DNA of 13,290 nt, from the NCBI GenBank assembly GCA_021731215.1, contig JAKFXU010000101.1, positions 1 to 13,290 on the forward strand. Direction: 5' to 3'. This DNA is from Rhodoferax sp. Lineage in GTDB: Bacteria > Pseudomonadota > Gammaproteobacteria > Burkholderiales > Burkholderiaceae_C. Within the stretch, counting starts at the first letter, position 1; the number at the start of each line of letters is the position of its first letter. The notes under the pieces were generated by a model, which saw only the letters and a program-made list of their open reading frames with translations, searched no databases and was not told where the DNA came from. The position numbers were made by a program, and so were the translations under genes. Shown here in pieces: positions 1 through 6,799 of the stretch.

Positions 1-96
1 GGCCAGCGCAGCTTCCAATGCGGTTTGCGCCGCTACCGCGCCGGGCGCGCCTTTGACGATGTCGAACAACACGCTGGAATCGACCGCCGTTTTCAT
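1..96 (-). CDS. VapC-like PIN-domain toxin, N-terminal fragment cut by window edge
   Basis: An open frame begins with ATG at 96-94 and runs off the left edge after 32 codons with no stop. It reads MKTAVDSSVLFDIVKG and onward. The hydrophobic strand followed by an early aspartate (D6) in V-D-S-S-V-L is the usual opening of PIN-domain ribonucleases, where that Asp is the first metal-binding residue. The ATG overlaps the antitoxin stop as ATGA, the arrangement expected of a coupled toxin-antitoxin pair. PIN toxins of the VapC family typically cleave tRNA or rRNA and are neutralised by the upstream antitoxin; that function is inferred from the family. The other catalytic acids lie outside the window, so activity and intactness cannot be judged. 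The fragment is short, and the call rests mainly on the N-terminal motif plus the adjacent antitoxin. Confidence 0.75.
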   Translation of the reverse strand, partial: MKTAVDSSVLFDIVKGAPGAVAAQTALEAALA

Positions 97-353
97 GGCT
101 TGCCGTCTTCGGCTTGCCATGGCACCGCCCGACCGCGCAGTTCGGCCAAGGCTTCGTCACGGGTCAGGCCGTCATCCACGGCTTTGCCAACCCAGCGGCT
201 CAGGTCAAGCGCCACTTTTTTTTCGACCACCAGCCGGTTGCCGTCAAGGCGGATTTGCAGCTTGCTGCCGGCTTTGAGCCCCAGCGCATCGCGGGCTTCT
301 TTGGGTATCACAATCTGACCACGCTCGGCCAGAGTCACGTCAATAGCTTCCAT
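93..353 (-). CDS. AbrB/MazE-family (VapB-type) antitoxin
   Basis: This is an 86-residue protein. Its first 45 or so residues form a SpoVT/AbrB-type swapped-hairpin DNA-binding domain: V-T-L-A-E-R-G-Q-I-V-I-P-K-E-A-R at about 6-21, then A-L-G-L-K-A-G-S-K-L. The remainder (about 46-86) is a charged, probably flexible tail ending in W-Q-A-E-D-G-K-P, where such antitoxins usually wrap their toxin. The start is well supported: AGGAGG lies 5 nt upstream of the ATG on the minus strand. The stop overlaps the PIN toxin start as ATGA, so the two are probably translationally coupled. The protein likely neutralises the PIN toxin and represses its own promoter, as is usual for this family. It lies 158 bp downstream of ispD on the same strand but has its own promoter-like region. 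AbrB-type antitoxins pair with several toxin classes; the PIN start favours a VapBC module. Confidence 0.88.
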   Translation of the reverse strand: MEAIDVTLAERGQIVIPKEARDALGLKAGSKLQIRLDGNRLVVEKKVALDLSRWVGKAVDDGLTRDEALAELRGRAVPWQAEDGKP

Positions 354-358
354 GCGTA

Positions 359-364
359 CCTCCT
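359..364 (-). promoter_or_regulatory. Consensus Shine-Dalgarno of the antitoxin gene
   Basis: The minus strand reads AGGAGG followed by 5 nt (TACGC) and the ATG at 353-351. This is a full-consensus ribosome binding site and one of the strongest in the window. It fixes the antitoxin start and would give high antitoxin synthesis relative to the overlapping toxin gene. Confidence 0.85.
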
Positions 365-378
365 AAAGTTGAGGCTAC

Positions 379-407
379 AGTATGGCTTGTTTAGTATGAA
401 TTTACAA
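379..407 (-). promoter_or_regulatory. Candidate sigma-70 promoter of the toxin-antitoxin operon
   Basis: On the minus strand a -35-like TTGTAA (407-402) and a -10-like CATACT (384-379) are separated by exactly 17 bp. Each box matches four of six consensus positions. Transcription would start near position 372, leaving a leader of about 18 nt that includes the AGGAGG site. The AT-rich stretch around it contrasts with the GC-rich genes. The call comes from inspection only. Confidence 0.5.
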
Positions 408-412
408 GTATG
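379..412. repeat. Three AGTATG direct repeats at 14-bp spacing plus a CTTGT/ACAAG dyad; candidate TA operator
   Basis: On the plus strand AGTATG occurs at 379-384, 393-398 and 407-412, each copy exactly 14 bp from the next. An inverted repeat, CTTGT at 386-390 and ACAAG at 404-408, is centred on the middle copy. The repeats cover the proposed -10 box, the spacer and the edge of the -35 box of the toxin-antitoxin promoter. Autoregulated antitoxins bind repeated or palindromic operators in this position, so these are candidate binding sites for the AbrB-type protein. The repeats are seen directly; their function is inference. Confidence 0.5.
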
Positions 413-511
413 ATCACAGTGCCATAACTTTTTAGCGAAGAATGACTGTAGCAACCGTAGAACGTGCGCGAGCAGCTATTAATTTCATGCTTTTTTGTTC
501 GCCCTGTCCAC

Positions 512-1225
512 CTATCTTGGCATTGCGCGCGCGATCAACACCGCTTCAGCCAGCGCAAAATCTTCCGGGTAAGTGACCTTGAAGTTCTGCGCGCTGCCCG
601 GCACCAGCTTGGGGCTCAAGCCGATGGCCTCCATGGCGCTGGATTCGTCGGTCACCTCGCTGCCGGCCTGCGCCAGTGCCTCCATCAAGCGGCCAATGCG
701 AAACATCTGCGGCGTCTGGGCCAGCCATTTGTCGCTGCGGTCAATCGTGCATGCCGCCCGGCCGCCGACTTCACTTTTGAGCGTGTCCGCCAGTTTGTGC
801 GCCAGCAGGCCACCGACTTCGTCGGCGGCACAGGCCTCGATCAAGGCCTCGATTTGCGCCGGCGTGATCAGGCAGCGCGCCGCGTCATGCACCAGCACCC
901 AGTCGTGCCGGGCGGCACCGTGCTGCAACAAGAACGCCAAGCCATTGAAAACACTGGCCGCCCGCGTGGTGCCGCCGCAGTGGGCAATCCAACAAGTCGC
1001 CTGCTGCGAGGCAAAAAAATCGTCATCCAGCGCCACCACAACCGCGCTGTTGGCGATTCTGGCCACCGCGGCGAAGGCCGCCAGGGTGTGCAGCACCAGC
1101 GGCTGGCCGGCCAGGTGCTGGTACTGTTTGGGCCCGGCCGAACCGGCGCGCGTGCCGCTGCCGGCGCAGGGAATCAGGGCCCAGCAGCGGGGATTGGCGG
1201 GGGAATTTGTGGGGTCGTCAGTCAT
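512..1225 (-). CDS. ispD: 2-C-methyl-D-erythritol 4-phosphate cytidylyltransferase
   Basis: IspD transfers CMP from CTP to methylerythritol phosphate, the third step of the non-mevalonate isoprenoid pathway, in the cytoplasm. The nucleotide-binding loop is clear: I-P-C-A-G-S-G-T-R-A-G at residues 18-28, followed by G-P-K-Q-Y at 31-35 with the catalytic-type Arg and Lys. Further family motifs are V-H-D-A-A-R, D-T-L-K, Q-T-P-Q-M-F-R, T-D-E-S-S-A-M-E, and the C-terminal N-F-K-V-T-Y-P-E-D-F-A-L-A-E-A. I chose the ATG at 1225, giving 237 aa, normal for the family. In-frame ATG (1240) and GTG (1273) codons upstream add residues with no family resemblance, and the GTG falls inside a hairpin. mfd diverges from it. 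The partner gene ispF, often directly downstream in proteobacteria, is not there; the toxin-antitoxin locus begins 158 bp on. The identification is secure; the exact start is less so. Confidence 0.95.
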   Translation of the reverse strand: MTDDPTNSPANPRCWALIPCAGSGTRAGSAGPKQYQHLAGQPLVLHTLAAFAAVARIANSAVVVALDDDFFASQQATCWIAHCGGTTRAASVFNGLAFLLQHGAARHDWVLVHDAARCLITPAQIEALIEACAADEVGGLLAHKLADTLKSEVGGRAACTIDRSDKWLAQTPQMFRIGRLMEALAQAGSEVTDESSAMEAIGLSPKLVPGSAQNFKVTYPEDFALAEAVLIARAMPR

Positions 1226-1238
1226 GGGCGTGGCCCCC

Positions 1239-1269
1239 ATTCTAAAATCCCCTGGGTCAGCGCTGCCAA
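1239..1269 (-). promoter_or_regulatory. Weak candidate promoter of ispD
   Basis: The minus strand carries TTGGCA (1269-1264, one mismatch to the -35 consensus) and TAGAAT (1244-1239, one mismatch to the -10 consensus), but the spacer is 19 bp, longer than optimal. Transcription would begin near 1232, about 7 nt before the ATG at 1225. That would exclude the upstream in-frame start codons. The -35 box overlaps the arm of the adjacent hairpin. Confidence 0.3.
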
Positions 1270-1301
1270 ACACCCCCCGCTGCGGTGCGGGGGGTGTTTG
1301 G
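1266..1301 (+). terminator. Perfect 15-bp hairpin with T-rich tail on the plus strand
   Basis: The left arm CCAAACACCCCCCGC (1266-1280) pairs perfectly with GCGGGGGGTGTTTGG (1287-1301) around a 6-nt loop. On the plus strand the stem is followed by a T-rich run, tatttgtgttttt (1302-1314), as in an intrinsic terminator. The minus-strand side has no T run. It is oddly placed: it lies between the divergent ispD and mfd genes, and no plus-strand gene ends before it. It could stop antisense transcripts crossing ispD, act as an mfd leader attenuator, or be a repeated palindrome. The structure is certain; the role is open. Confidence 0.55.
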
Positions 1302-1343
1302 TATTTGTGTTTTTGAACTCAACGAGTGGTCAGCAAGCGATTC

Positions 1344-4300
1344 ATGGATTTACCCAAACTGCATCCCGGCAAACGTTACACCCTGCCCCGCCCGGTCGGG
1401 TCAGCCGACGCCTTGCTGCTGGCGCAACTGGGCCTGCGCGAGAAGGGTTTGGGCAAGCTGACGGCGATCGTCACGGCCGACGCCACCGATGCCCAGCGCC
1501 TGCTCGACGAGATTGCGTTCTTTGCACCTGACTTGCGCTGCGTGCTGTTCCCCGACTGGGAAACCCTGCCTTACGACACGTTTTCACCGCACCAGGACCT
1601 GATCAGCGAACGGCTGGCGACGCTGTGGCGCCTGCATGTTGCAGGGGGCCAGCGCGACCAGCAGTCCGGCGCCGACGTGGTCATCGTGCCCGCCACCACC
1701 GCGCTCTATCGGCTGGCGCCGCCGAGTTTTCTGGCCGGCTACACCTTTCACTTCAAGGTCAAGCAACAGCTCGACGAAGCCCAGCTCAAGGCCCAGTTGA
1801 CCCTGGCCGGCTACAGCCATGTCACGCAGGTGATCAGCCCCGGCGAATACGCGGTGCGCGGCGGGCTGATTGACCTCTTTCCCATGGGCAGCGCCATGCC
1901 CTATCGGGTCGATCTGTTTGACGACGAGATCGACAGCATCCGCAGCTTTGACCCCGACAGCCAGCGCAGCCTGTACCCGGTGCCCGAGCTGCGCCTGCTT
2001 CCCGGCAGGGAATTCCCGATGGACGACGCGGCCCGCGCGCGTTTTCGCAGCCGCTGGCGTGAACTGCTGGAAGGCGACCCGACCAAGAGCCGCATCTACA
2101 AGGACATCGGCAACGGCGTGGCCACCGCCGGCATCGAGTACTACCTGCCGCTGTTCTTTGACCAGACCGCCACCGTATTTGACTACCTCGGTGCCGACGC
2201 CAGCGTGGTGCTGCATGGCGACCTGGAGCCGGCCTTTGCGCATTTCTGGCAAGACACGAAAGAGCGCTACCGGCTGGTGCAAGGTGACCCCGAGCGACCC
2301 GTGCTGCCGCCCGAAACGCTGTTTCTCGGTATTGAACAGTTTTACGCCCGCGTCAATCAGCACGCGCAACTGGCGCTGCGGCCTTCGATTGGAGATGTGG
2401 CTGACAACGCCCGGTTTCAAAGCCTGGGTGTGCTGTCGGTCGTGCGCGGCGCTGAGGAGCCATTGGCTCGGCTGAAAGATCACGTCCGCAACACCGCGCA
2501 CCGGGTCCTGATACTGGCCGAAAGCGAAGGCCGCAAAACCAGCCTGCTGGATTTTCTGCACGCCAGCCAGTTGAGTCCGCCCTCTTTCGATTCGATTGCC
2601 GAGTTTTTAAGCAGCGATGAAAAGCTGGGCATTGCCACTTCATTATTGAACACCGGCTTCGCCTGGCTCGAAGCCGGCATCGATTTCGTCACCGAAACCG
2701 AGCTGTTCGCCGCCGGCCCCAGCACGCGCCGGCGCAAACAGCAGGAGCAGGTCAGCGACGTCGAAGCGCTGATCAAAGACCTGAGCGAGCTCAAGGTGGG
2801 CGACCCGGTGGTGCACTCGGCGCACGGCATTGGCCGCTACCAGGGGCTGATCAATCTGGACTTGGGACAGGTGCAGGCCAATGGCGAACCCGAAATGCAG
2901 GAATTTCTGCATCTGGAATACGCGGATCAAGCCACGCTCTATGTGCCGGTCAGCCAGTTGCAACTGATCAGCCGCTACACCGGTGTCAGTGCCGACGAGG
3001 CGCCGCTGCACAAACTGGGCTCGGGCCAGTGGGAAAAAGCCAAGCGCAAGGCGGCCGAACAAGTGCGCGACTCGGCCGCCGAACTGCTCAATATCTACGC
3101 CCGGCGCGCCGCGCGCGAAGGCCACGCCTTCCGCTACTCGCCCAACGATTACGAATCCTTCGCCAACGACTTCGGCTTTGAGGAAACCGCCGACCAGAGC
3201 GCCGCCATTCACGCAGTGATTCAGGACATGATCAGCCCGCGCCCGATGGACCGCCTGATCTGCGGCGACGTCGGCTTTGGCAAGACCGAGGTCGCCCTGC
3301 GCGCTGCCTTCATCGGCATCACCGGCGGCAAACAGGTGGCGCTGCTGGCACCGACCACCCTGCTGGCCGAGCAGCATTACCAGACGCTGGTCGACCGCTT
3401 TGCCAAATGGCCAGTCAAGGTGGCCGAGATGAGCCGCTTTCGCTCGGCCAAGGAAATCAGCACTGCACTGAGGGGCCTGGCTGATGGCACGGTCGACATC
3501 GTGGTCGGCACCCACAAGCTGCTGAGCCAGAACACCAAGTTTCACGACCTGGGCCTGCTCATCATCGACGAGGAACACCGCTTTGGCGTGCGCCACAAGG
3601 AGGCCATGAAAGCCCTGCGCGCCGAGGTCGATGTGCTCACGCTTACCGCCACCCCGATTCCGCGCACGCTGGGCATGGCTTTAGAGGGCCTGCGCGACCT
3701 GAGCGTGATCGCCACCGCGCCGCAGCGCCGGCTGGCGATCAAGACCTTCGTGCGCACCGAGGGCAACGGCGTGATCCGCGAAGCGGTGCTGCGCGAGCTC
3801 AAGCGCGGCGGCCAGGTTTACTTCTTGCACAACGAAGTCGAAACGATCGAGAACCGCCGCGCAAAACTGGAAGAACTGCTGCCCGAGGCCCGCATCGCAG
3901 TGGCGCACGGCCAGATGCCCGAGCGCCAGTTGGAGAGCGTGATGCGCGACTTTGTGGCGCAGCGCTACAACCTGCTGCTGTGCTCGACCATCATCGAGAC
4001 CGGCATCGACGTGCCGACCGCCAACACCATCGTGATGAGCCGGGCCGACAAGTTCGGCCTGGCCCAGTTACACCAGTTGCGCGGGCGCGTCGGCCGCAGC
4101 CACCACCAGGCCTATGCCTACCTGATGGTGCCCGATCTGGAAGGCTTGACCAAGCAGGCCAGCCAGCGGCTGGACGCGATTCAGCAGATGGAAGAACTCG
4201 GCTCCGGTTTTTACCTGGCCATGCACGACCTGGAGATTCGCGGCGCCGGCGAGGTGCTGGGCGAAAACCAGAGCGGCAATATGCTGGAAATCGGCTTTCA

Positions 4301-4838
4301 GCTTTACAACGAAATGCTGAGCGAGGCGGTGCGCTGCCTCAAAGCCGGCATCGAGCCCGATTTGCTGAGTCCACTCAAGGTCAGCACCGACATCAACCTG
4401 CATGCCCCGGCGCTCCTACCCGACGACTACTGCGGCGACGTGCATTTGCGCCTGAGTTTTTACAAGAAGCTGGCCAGCGCCAAAACCACCGCTCAGATCG
4501 ACGCGCTGCTGGAAGAAATCGTCGACCGCTTCGGCAAACTGCCGGCCCAGGCGCAAACGCTGATCGACGTGCACCGCCTGCGCGTCATCGCCAAGCCCTA
4601 TGGCGTGGTCAAGGTCGATGCCGCCCCCGCCGTCATTACCATCACCTTCCAGAAAAATCCGCCGATCGACTCGCTGCGCATCATTGAGCTGGTTCAGAAA
4701 AACAAGCACATCAAGCTCGCCGGCAGCGAAAAATTGCGCATCGAGCGCGCCTTGCCGCAGGCCCGGGAGCGGGCGCAGCTGGTGCGCGATGTGCTGCGCT
4801 CCCTGGGGCAGCCGCCAGCAGAAACGGCGGCCGCCTGA
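1344..4838 (+). CDS. mfd: Transcription-repair coupling factor Mfd
   Basis: Mfd is a cytoplasmic ATP-driven DNA translocase that removes RNA polymerase stalled at lesions and recruits UvrA for nucleotide excision repair. The product is 1164 aa, close to the E. coli 1148. In order: an N-terminal UvrB-like region, which contacts UvrA; the RNA-polymerase-interacting CarD/TRCF domain from about 483 (L-K-V-G-D-P-V-V-H, then H-G-I-G-R-Y); the RecG-like helicase with Walker A G-D-V-G-F-G-K-T at 641-648, D-E-E-H at 742-745, T-A-T-P-I-P-R-T, and motif VI Q-L-R-G-R-V-G-R at 911-918; then the C-terminal TRCF domain. All helicase motifs are intact. The ATG at 1344 gives a typical N-terminus (M-D-L-P-K-L-H-P-G-K-R-Y-T-L-P-R-P); a GTG at 1326 is in frame but no better supported. 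Neither start has a clear Shine-Dalgarno. ispD diverges upstream and ribD follows after 48 bp. Confidence 0.97.
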   Translation: MDLPKLHPGKRYTLPRPVGSADALLLAQLGLREKGLGKLTAIVTADATDAQRLLDEIAFFAPDLRCVLFPDWETLPYDTFSPHQDLISERLATLWRLHVAGGQRDQQSGADVVIVPATTALYRLAPPSFLAGYTFHFKVKQQLDEAQLKAQLTLAGYSHVTQVISPGEYAVRGGLIDLFPMGSAMPYRVDLFDDEIDSIRSFDPDSQRSLYPVPELRLLPGREFPMDDAARARFRSRWRELLEGDPTKSRIYKDIGNGVATAGIEYYLPLFFDQTATVFDYLGADASVVLHGDLEPAFAHFWQDTKERYRLVQGDPERPVLPPETLFLGIEQFYARVNQHAQLALRPSIGDVADNARFQSLGVLSVVRGAEEPLARLKDHVRNTAHRVLILAESEGRKTSLLDFLHASQLSPPSFDSIAEFLSSDEKLGIATSLLNTGFAWLEAGIDFVTETELFAAGPSTRRRKQQEQVSDVEALIKDLSELKVGDPVVHSAHGIGRYQGLINLDLGQVQANGEPEMQEFLHLEYADQATLYVPVSQLQLISRYTGVSADEAPLHKLGSGQWEKAKRKAAEQVRDSAAELLNIYARRAAREGHAFRYSPNDYESFANDFGFEETADQSAAIHAVIQDMISPRPMDRLICGDVGFGKTEVALRAAFIGITGGKQVALLAPTTLLAEQHYQTLVDRFAKWPVKVAEMSRFRSAKEISTALRGLADGTVDIVVGTHKLLSQNTKFHDLGLLIIDEEHRFGVRHKEAMKALRAEVDVLTLTATPIPRTLGMALEGLRDLSVIATAPQRRLAIKTFVRTEGNGVIREAVLRELKRGGQVYFLHNEVETIENRRAKLEELLPEARIAVAHGQMPERQLESVMRDFVAQRYNLLLCSTIIETGIDVPTANTIVMSRADKFGLAQLHQLRGRVGRSHHQAYAYLMVPDLEGLTKQASQRLDAIQQMEELGSGFYLAMHDLEIRGAGEVLGENQSGNMLEIGFQLYNEMLSEAVRCLKAGIEPDLLSPLKVSTDINLHAPALLPDDYCGDVHLRLSFYKKLASAKTTAQIDALLEEIVDRFGKLPAQAQTLIDVHRLRVIAKPYGVVKVDAAPAVITITFQKNPPIDSLRIIELVQKNKHIKLAGSEKLRIERALPQARERAQLVRDVLRSLGQPPAETAAA

Positions 4839-4872
4839 GGCTTGGCCGCCTGGCCGGCAAATGCAAGCACTG

Positions 4873-4878
4873 GATAAT
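4873..4878 (+). promoter_or_regulatory. -10-like GATAAT just before ribD
   Basis: GATAAT matches five of six -10 positions and ends 8 nt before the ribD ATG. No Shine-Dalgarno lies between the box and the ATG, and no good -35 box is visible 16-18 bp upstream. If active, it would start transcripts within 0-2 nt of the ATG, giving an essentially leaderless ribD mRNA. The evidence is weak. Confidence 0.3.
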
Positions 4879-4886
4879 TTCGACAC

Positions 4887-6044
4887 ATGGCAAAAACCGA
4901 CCCCATGCCCCCCCTGTTTCCATCCGACCGCGCGCTGCAGGATGCCAGCGCGCAAGCCGCCTTGGCCACGTTCGCGTGCGACCCCAACCCGCGCGTTGGC
5001 TGCGTCATCGTGGACGCCAGCGGCCGCACCTTGGGACAAGGCCATACCCAGCGCGTCGGCCAGGCCCATGCTGAAGTGATGGCGCTGCGCGCCGCGCAGG
5101 CCGCCGGCCACTCGCTGCGCGGTGCCAGCGTCTTCGTCACGCTCGAGCCCTGTTCCCACTTTGGCCGCACGCCGCCGTGCTGCGACGCGCTGATCGACGC
5201 CGGCGTGGCGCGGGTGCTGGTGGCCCAGCAAGACCCCAATCCGCTGGTGGCCGGCCAGGGCATGGCGCGGCTGCGCGCAGCCGGCATCGAGGTCAGCGTG
5301 CTCGCGCGCGACCACCCGGCTGCGCTGGCCACGCGCGAGCTCAACATCGGCTTTTTCAGCCGCATGCTGCGCCAGACGCCCTGGGTGCGCCTGAAGATTG
5401 CCGCCTCGCTGGACGGCAAAACCGCGCTCCATAACGGCGCCAGCCAATGGATTAGCGCGCCGCCCGCGCGCGCCGACGGTCATGCCTGGCGCGCCCGCGC
5501 CAGCGCCGTGCTCAGCGGCATTGGCACCGTGCTGGCCGACAATCCGCGGCTCGACGTGCGCCTGGTGGAGACGCCGCGCCAGCCGCAACTGGTGCTGGTC
5601 GACAGCCGGCTGGAAACACCGCTGGACGCTCAATTGTGGAGCGCCGCTCGCCCCGTCACCATCTATGCCGCCGTGCCCGATGCGGCCAGACAGGCGGCGC
5701 TCGAGGCCCGTGGCGCCACCGTCATCTACCGGCCCGGCCAGCAAGCCGCCACCCAGGGCCAGGTTGACCTGGCCGCCATGCTGCGCGATCTGGGCGCGCG
5801 CGAGATCAATGAGCTGCATGTGGAAGCCGGCCACCGGCTCAATGGCGCCCTGATTCGCGCCGGGCTGGTCGACGAGTTGGTGCTGTACCTGGCGCCCCGG
5901 CTGATCGGCCAGGGCCGCGACATGGCCAGTTTCGGACCCCTGTCGGAATTGAGCCAGGCGATTGCCCTGGAGTTCAAATCGACCGCCATGCTCGGGCCAG
6001 ACCTGCGCATCGTGGCCCGGATTCCAGGCCGCGACCGGTTTTGA
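4887..6044 (+). CDS. ribD: Bifunctional pyrimidine deaminase / reductase RibD
   Basis: RibD carries out two consecutive riboflavin steps: deamination of the diaminopyrimidinone phosphate, then NADPH-dependent reduction of the ribosyl side chain. The product is 385 aa, normal for the fused enzyme. The N-terminal zinc deaminase has P-N-P-R-V-G-C at 33-39, H-A-E at 61-63 (zinc His and catalytic Glu), and E-P-C-S-H-F-G-R-T-P-P-C with zinc Cys at 89 and 98. The reductase domain starts near 160 (W-V-R-L-K-I-A-A-S-L-D-G-K) and includes G-I-G-T-V-L-A-D-N-P-R-L-D-V-R and the late E-A-G-H-R-L-N-G-A-L. The start at 4887 has no Shine-Dalgarno. An in-frame ATG at 4905 is possible but also lacks one. The gene follows mfd by 48 bp and heads the riboflavin block. 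No FMN riboswitch is visible upstream, so flavin control here is not evident. Confidence 0.96.
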   Translation: MAKTDPMPPLFPSDRALQDASAQAALATFACDPNPRVGCVIVDASGRTLGQGHTQRVGQAHAEVMALRAAQAAGHSLRGASVFVTLEPCSHFGRTPPCCDALIDAGVARVLVAQQDPNPLVAGQGMARLRAAGIEVSVLARDHPAALATRELNIGFFSRMLRQTPWVRLKIAASLDGKTALHNGASQWISAPPARADGHAWRARASAVLSGIGTVLADNPRLDVRLVETPRQPQLVLVDSRLETPLDAQLWSAARPVTIYAAVPDAARQAALEARGATVIYRPGQQAATQGQVDLAAMLRDLGAREINELHVEAGHRLNGALIRAGLVDELVLYLAPRLIGQGRDMASFGPLSELSQAIALEFKSTAMLGPDLRIVARIPGRDRF

Positions 6045-6086
6045 GTCACAAGTTTTAGCGTCTCACCCGGCCAGCCGGCCTTTCCC

Positions 6087-6095
6087 TGCGAAAAT
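6087..6095 (+). promoter_or_regulatory. Extended -10-like box just before ribE
   Basis: TGCGAAAAT contains a TGn extension and a four-of-six -10 hexamer (GAAAAT) ending 6 nt before the ribE ATG at 6102. No Shine-Dalgarno precedes the ATG and no -35 box is recognisable. A transcript from here would start at or next to the ATG. This is a possible internal leaderless promoter in the 57-bp ribD-ribE gap. Confidence 0.25.
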
Positions 6096-6101
6096 ATAGC
6101 T

Positions 6102-6746
6102 ATGTTTACTGGAATCATCACCGGCTTGGGGCGCATCGCCGCCGTTCACGCTTCAGGCCCCACTGCTAGCCACGGCAAGCGCCTCACCATCGAATGCCCA
6201 CCGGCCTTCCTCGACGACGTCGCTCTGGGCGACAGCATTGCGCTCAACGGCGCCTGCATGACGGTGACCACGCTCGCCCCCGCGCAACATCAGTTCACGG
6301 TCGATATTTCGGCCGAATCGCTGGACAAAACCGCCGGGCTGGCGCAAACCGGCGCCATCAACCTGGAAAAAGCGCTGCGCGCCAACGAGCGCCTCGGGGG
6401 CCACCTGGTGTCGGGCCATGTGGACGGCATTGGGCGCGTGACCCATTTTGCGCAGGTCGGCGAAAGCTGGCAACTGCGCGTGCTGGCACCGCGCGCGCTG
6501 GCCAAATACCTGGCCTACAAAGGTTCCATCACGGTCAATGGCGTCAGCCTGACGGTCAACCGCATCGAGGATCAGGCGCCGGGTTGTGAAGTCAGCATCA
6601 ACCTGGTTCCGCACACGGTGCAGCACACCGCGCTCGGAACGCTTGTTGAAGGCTCGCCGGTGAATCTGGAAATTGACCTGATTGCGCGCTACGTTGAGCG
6701 CATGCTGCAGCCCGAGCCCCAGCCAACCCGCCCGCTTGCGCCTTGA
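6102..6746 (+). CDS. ribE: Riboflavin synthase (alpha subunit)
   Basis: This enzyme dismutates two molecules of 6,7-dimethyl-8-ribityllumazine to riboflavin and a pyrimidinedione, the last step of the pathway; it usually works as a trimer. The 214-aa product starts with the diagnostic M-F-T-G-I. It has two tandem lumazine-binding half-domains, seen as G-D-S-I-A-L-N-G-A-C-M-T-V in the first and G-S-I-T-V-N-G-V-S-L-T-V in the second. S-G-H-V-D-G-I-G, at the start of the second half, is typical. The gene is called ribE here; the E. coli equivalent is ribC. The ATG at 6102 is fixed by the conserved N-terminus, although it has no Shine-Dalgarno. The proline-rich tail (about 203-214) is variable in the family. 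It lies between ribD and the ribB-type gene in a same-strand riboflavin cluster. Confidence 0.97.
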   Translation: MFTGIITGLGRIAAVHASGPTASHGKRLTIECPPAFLDDVALGDSIALNGACMTVTTLAPAQHQFTVDISAESLDKTAGLAQTGAINLEKALRANERLGGHLVSGHVDGIGRVTHFAQVGESWQLRVLAPRALAKYLAYKGSITVNGVSLTVNRIEDQAPGCEVSINLVPHTVQHTALGTLVEGSPVNLEIDLIARYVERMLQPEPQPTRPLAP

Positions 6747-6799
6747 GGCCAGCAGCCCATCGCCCCCTTATTGATCAAGACTTCCTGAAAGACATCTGC

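Noticed and set aside
1226..1273. Longer ispD with GTG (1273) or ATG (1240) start
   Set aside because: The added residues are not family-like, the GTG lies inside the 15-bp hairpin, and a -10-like box at 1244-1239 would place the transcript start downstream of both.
464..1531. Long plus-strand open frame (355 codons) antisense to ispD and running into mfd
   Set aside because: It is composed of reverse-strand ispD sequence, has no recognisable domain and shows the His/Arg/Ala-rich composition typical of phantom frames in high-GC DNA.
4835..4860. GC-rich dyad (ggcggcc / ggccgcc) after the mfd stop as terminator
   Set aside because: The arms are short and self-complementary, no T run follows, and same-strand ribD begins within 50 bp.
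4416..5834. 472-codon minus-strand open frame across the mfd end and ribD
   Set aside because: It is a shadow of two convincingly identified genes, crosses their boundary and has no family resemblance.
6747..6799. Possible FMN riboswitch before ribB-X or elsewhere in the rib cluster
   Set aside because: The 53-nt ribE-ribB gap and the 48- and 57-nt gaps before ribD and ribE are too short for the element, and none contains its conserved G-rich and GAAATTCCC-like blocks.
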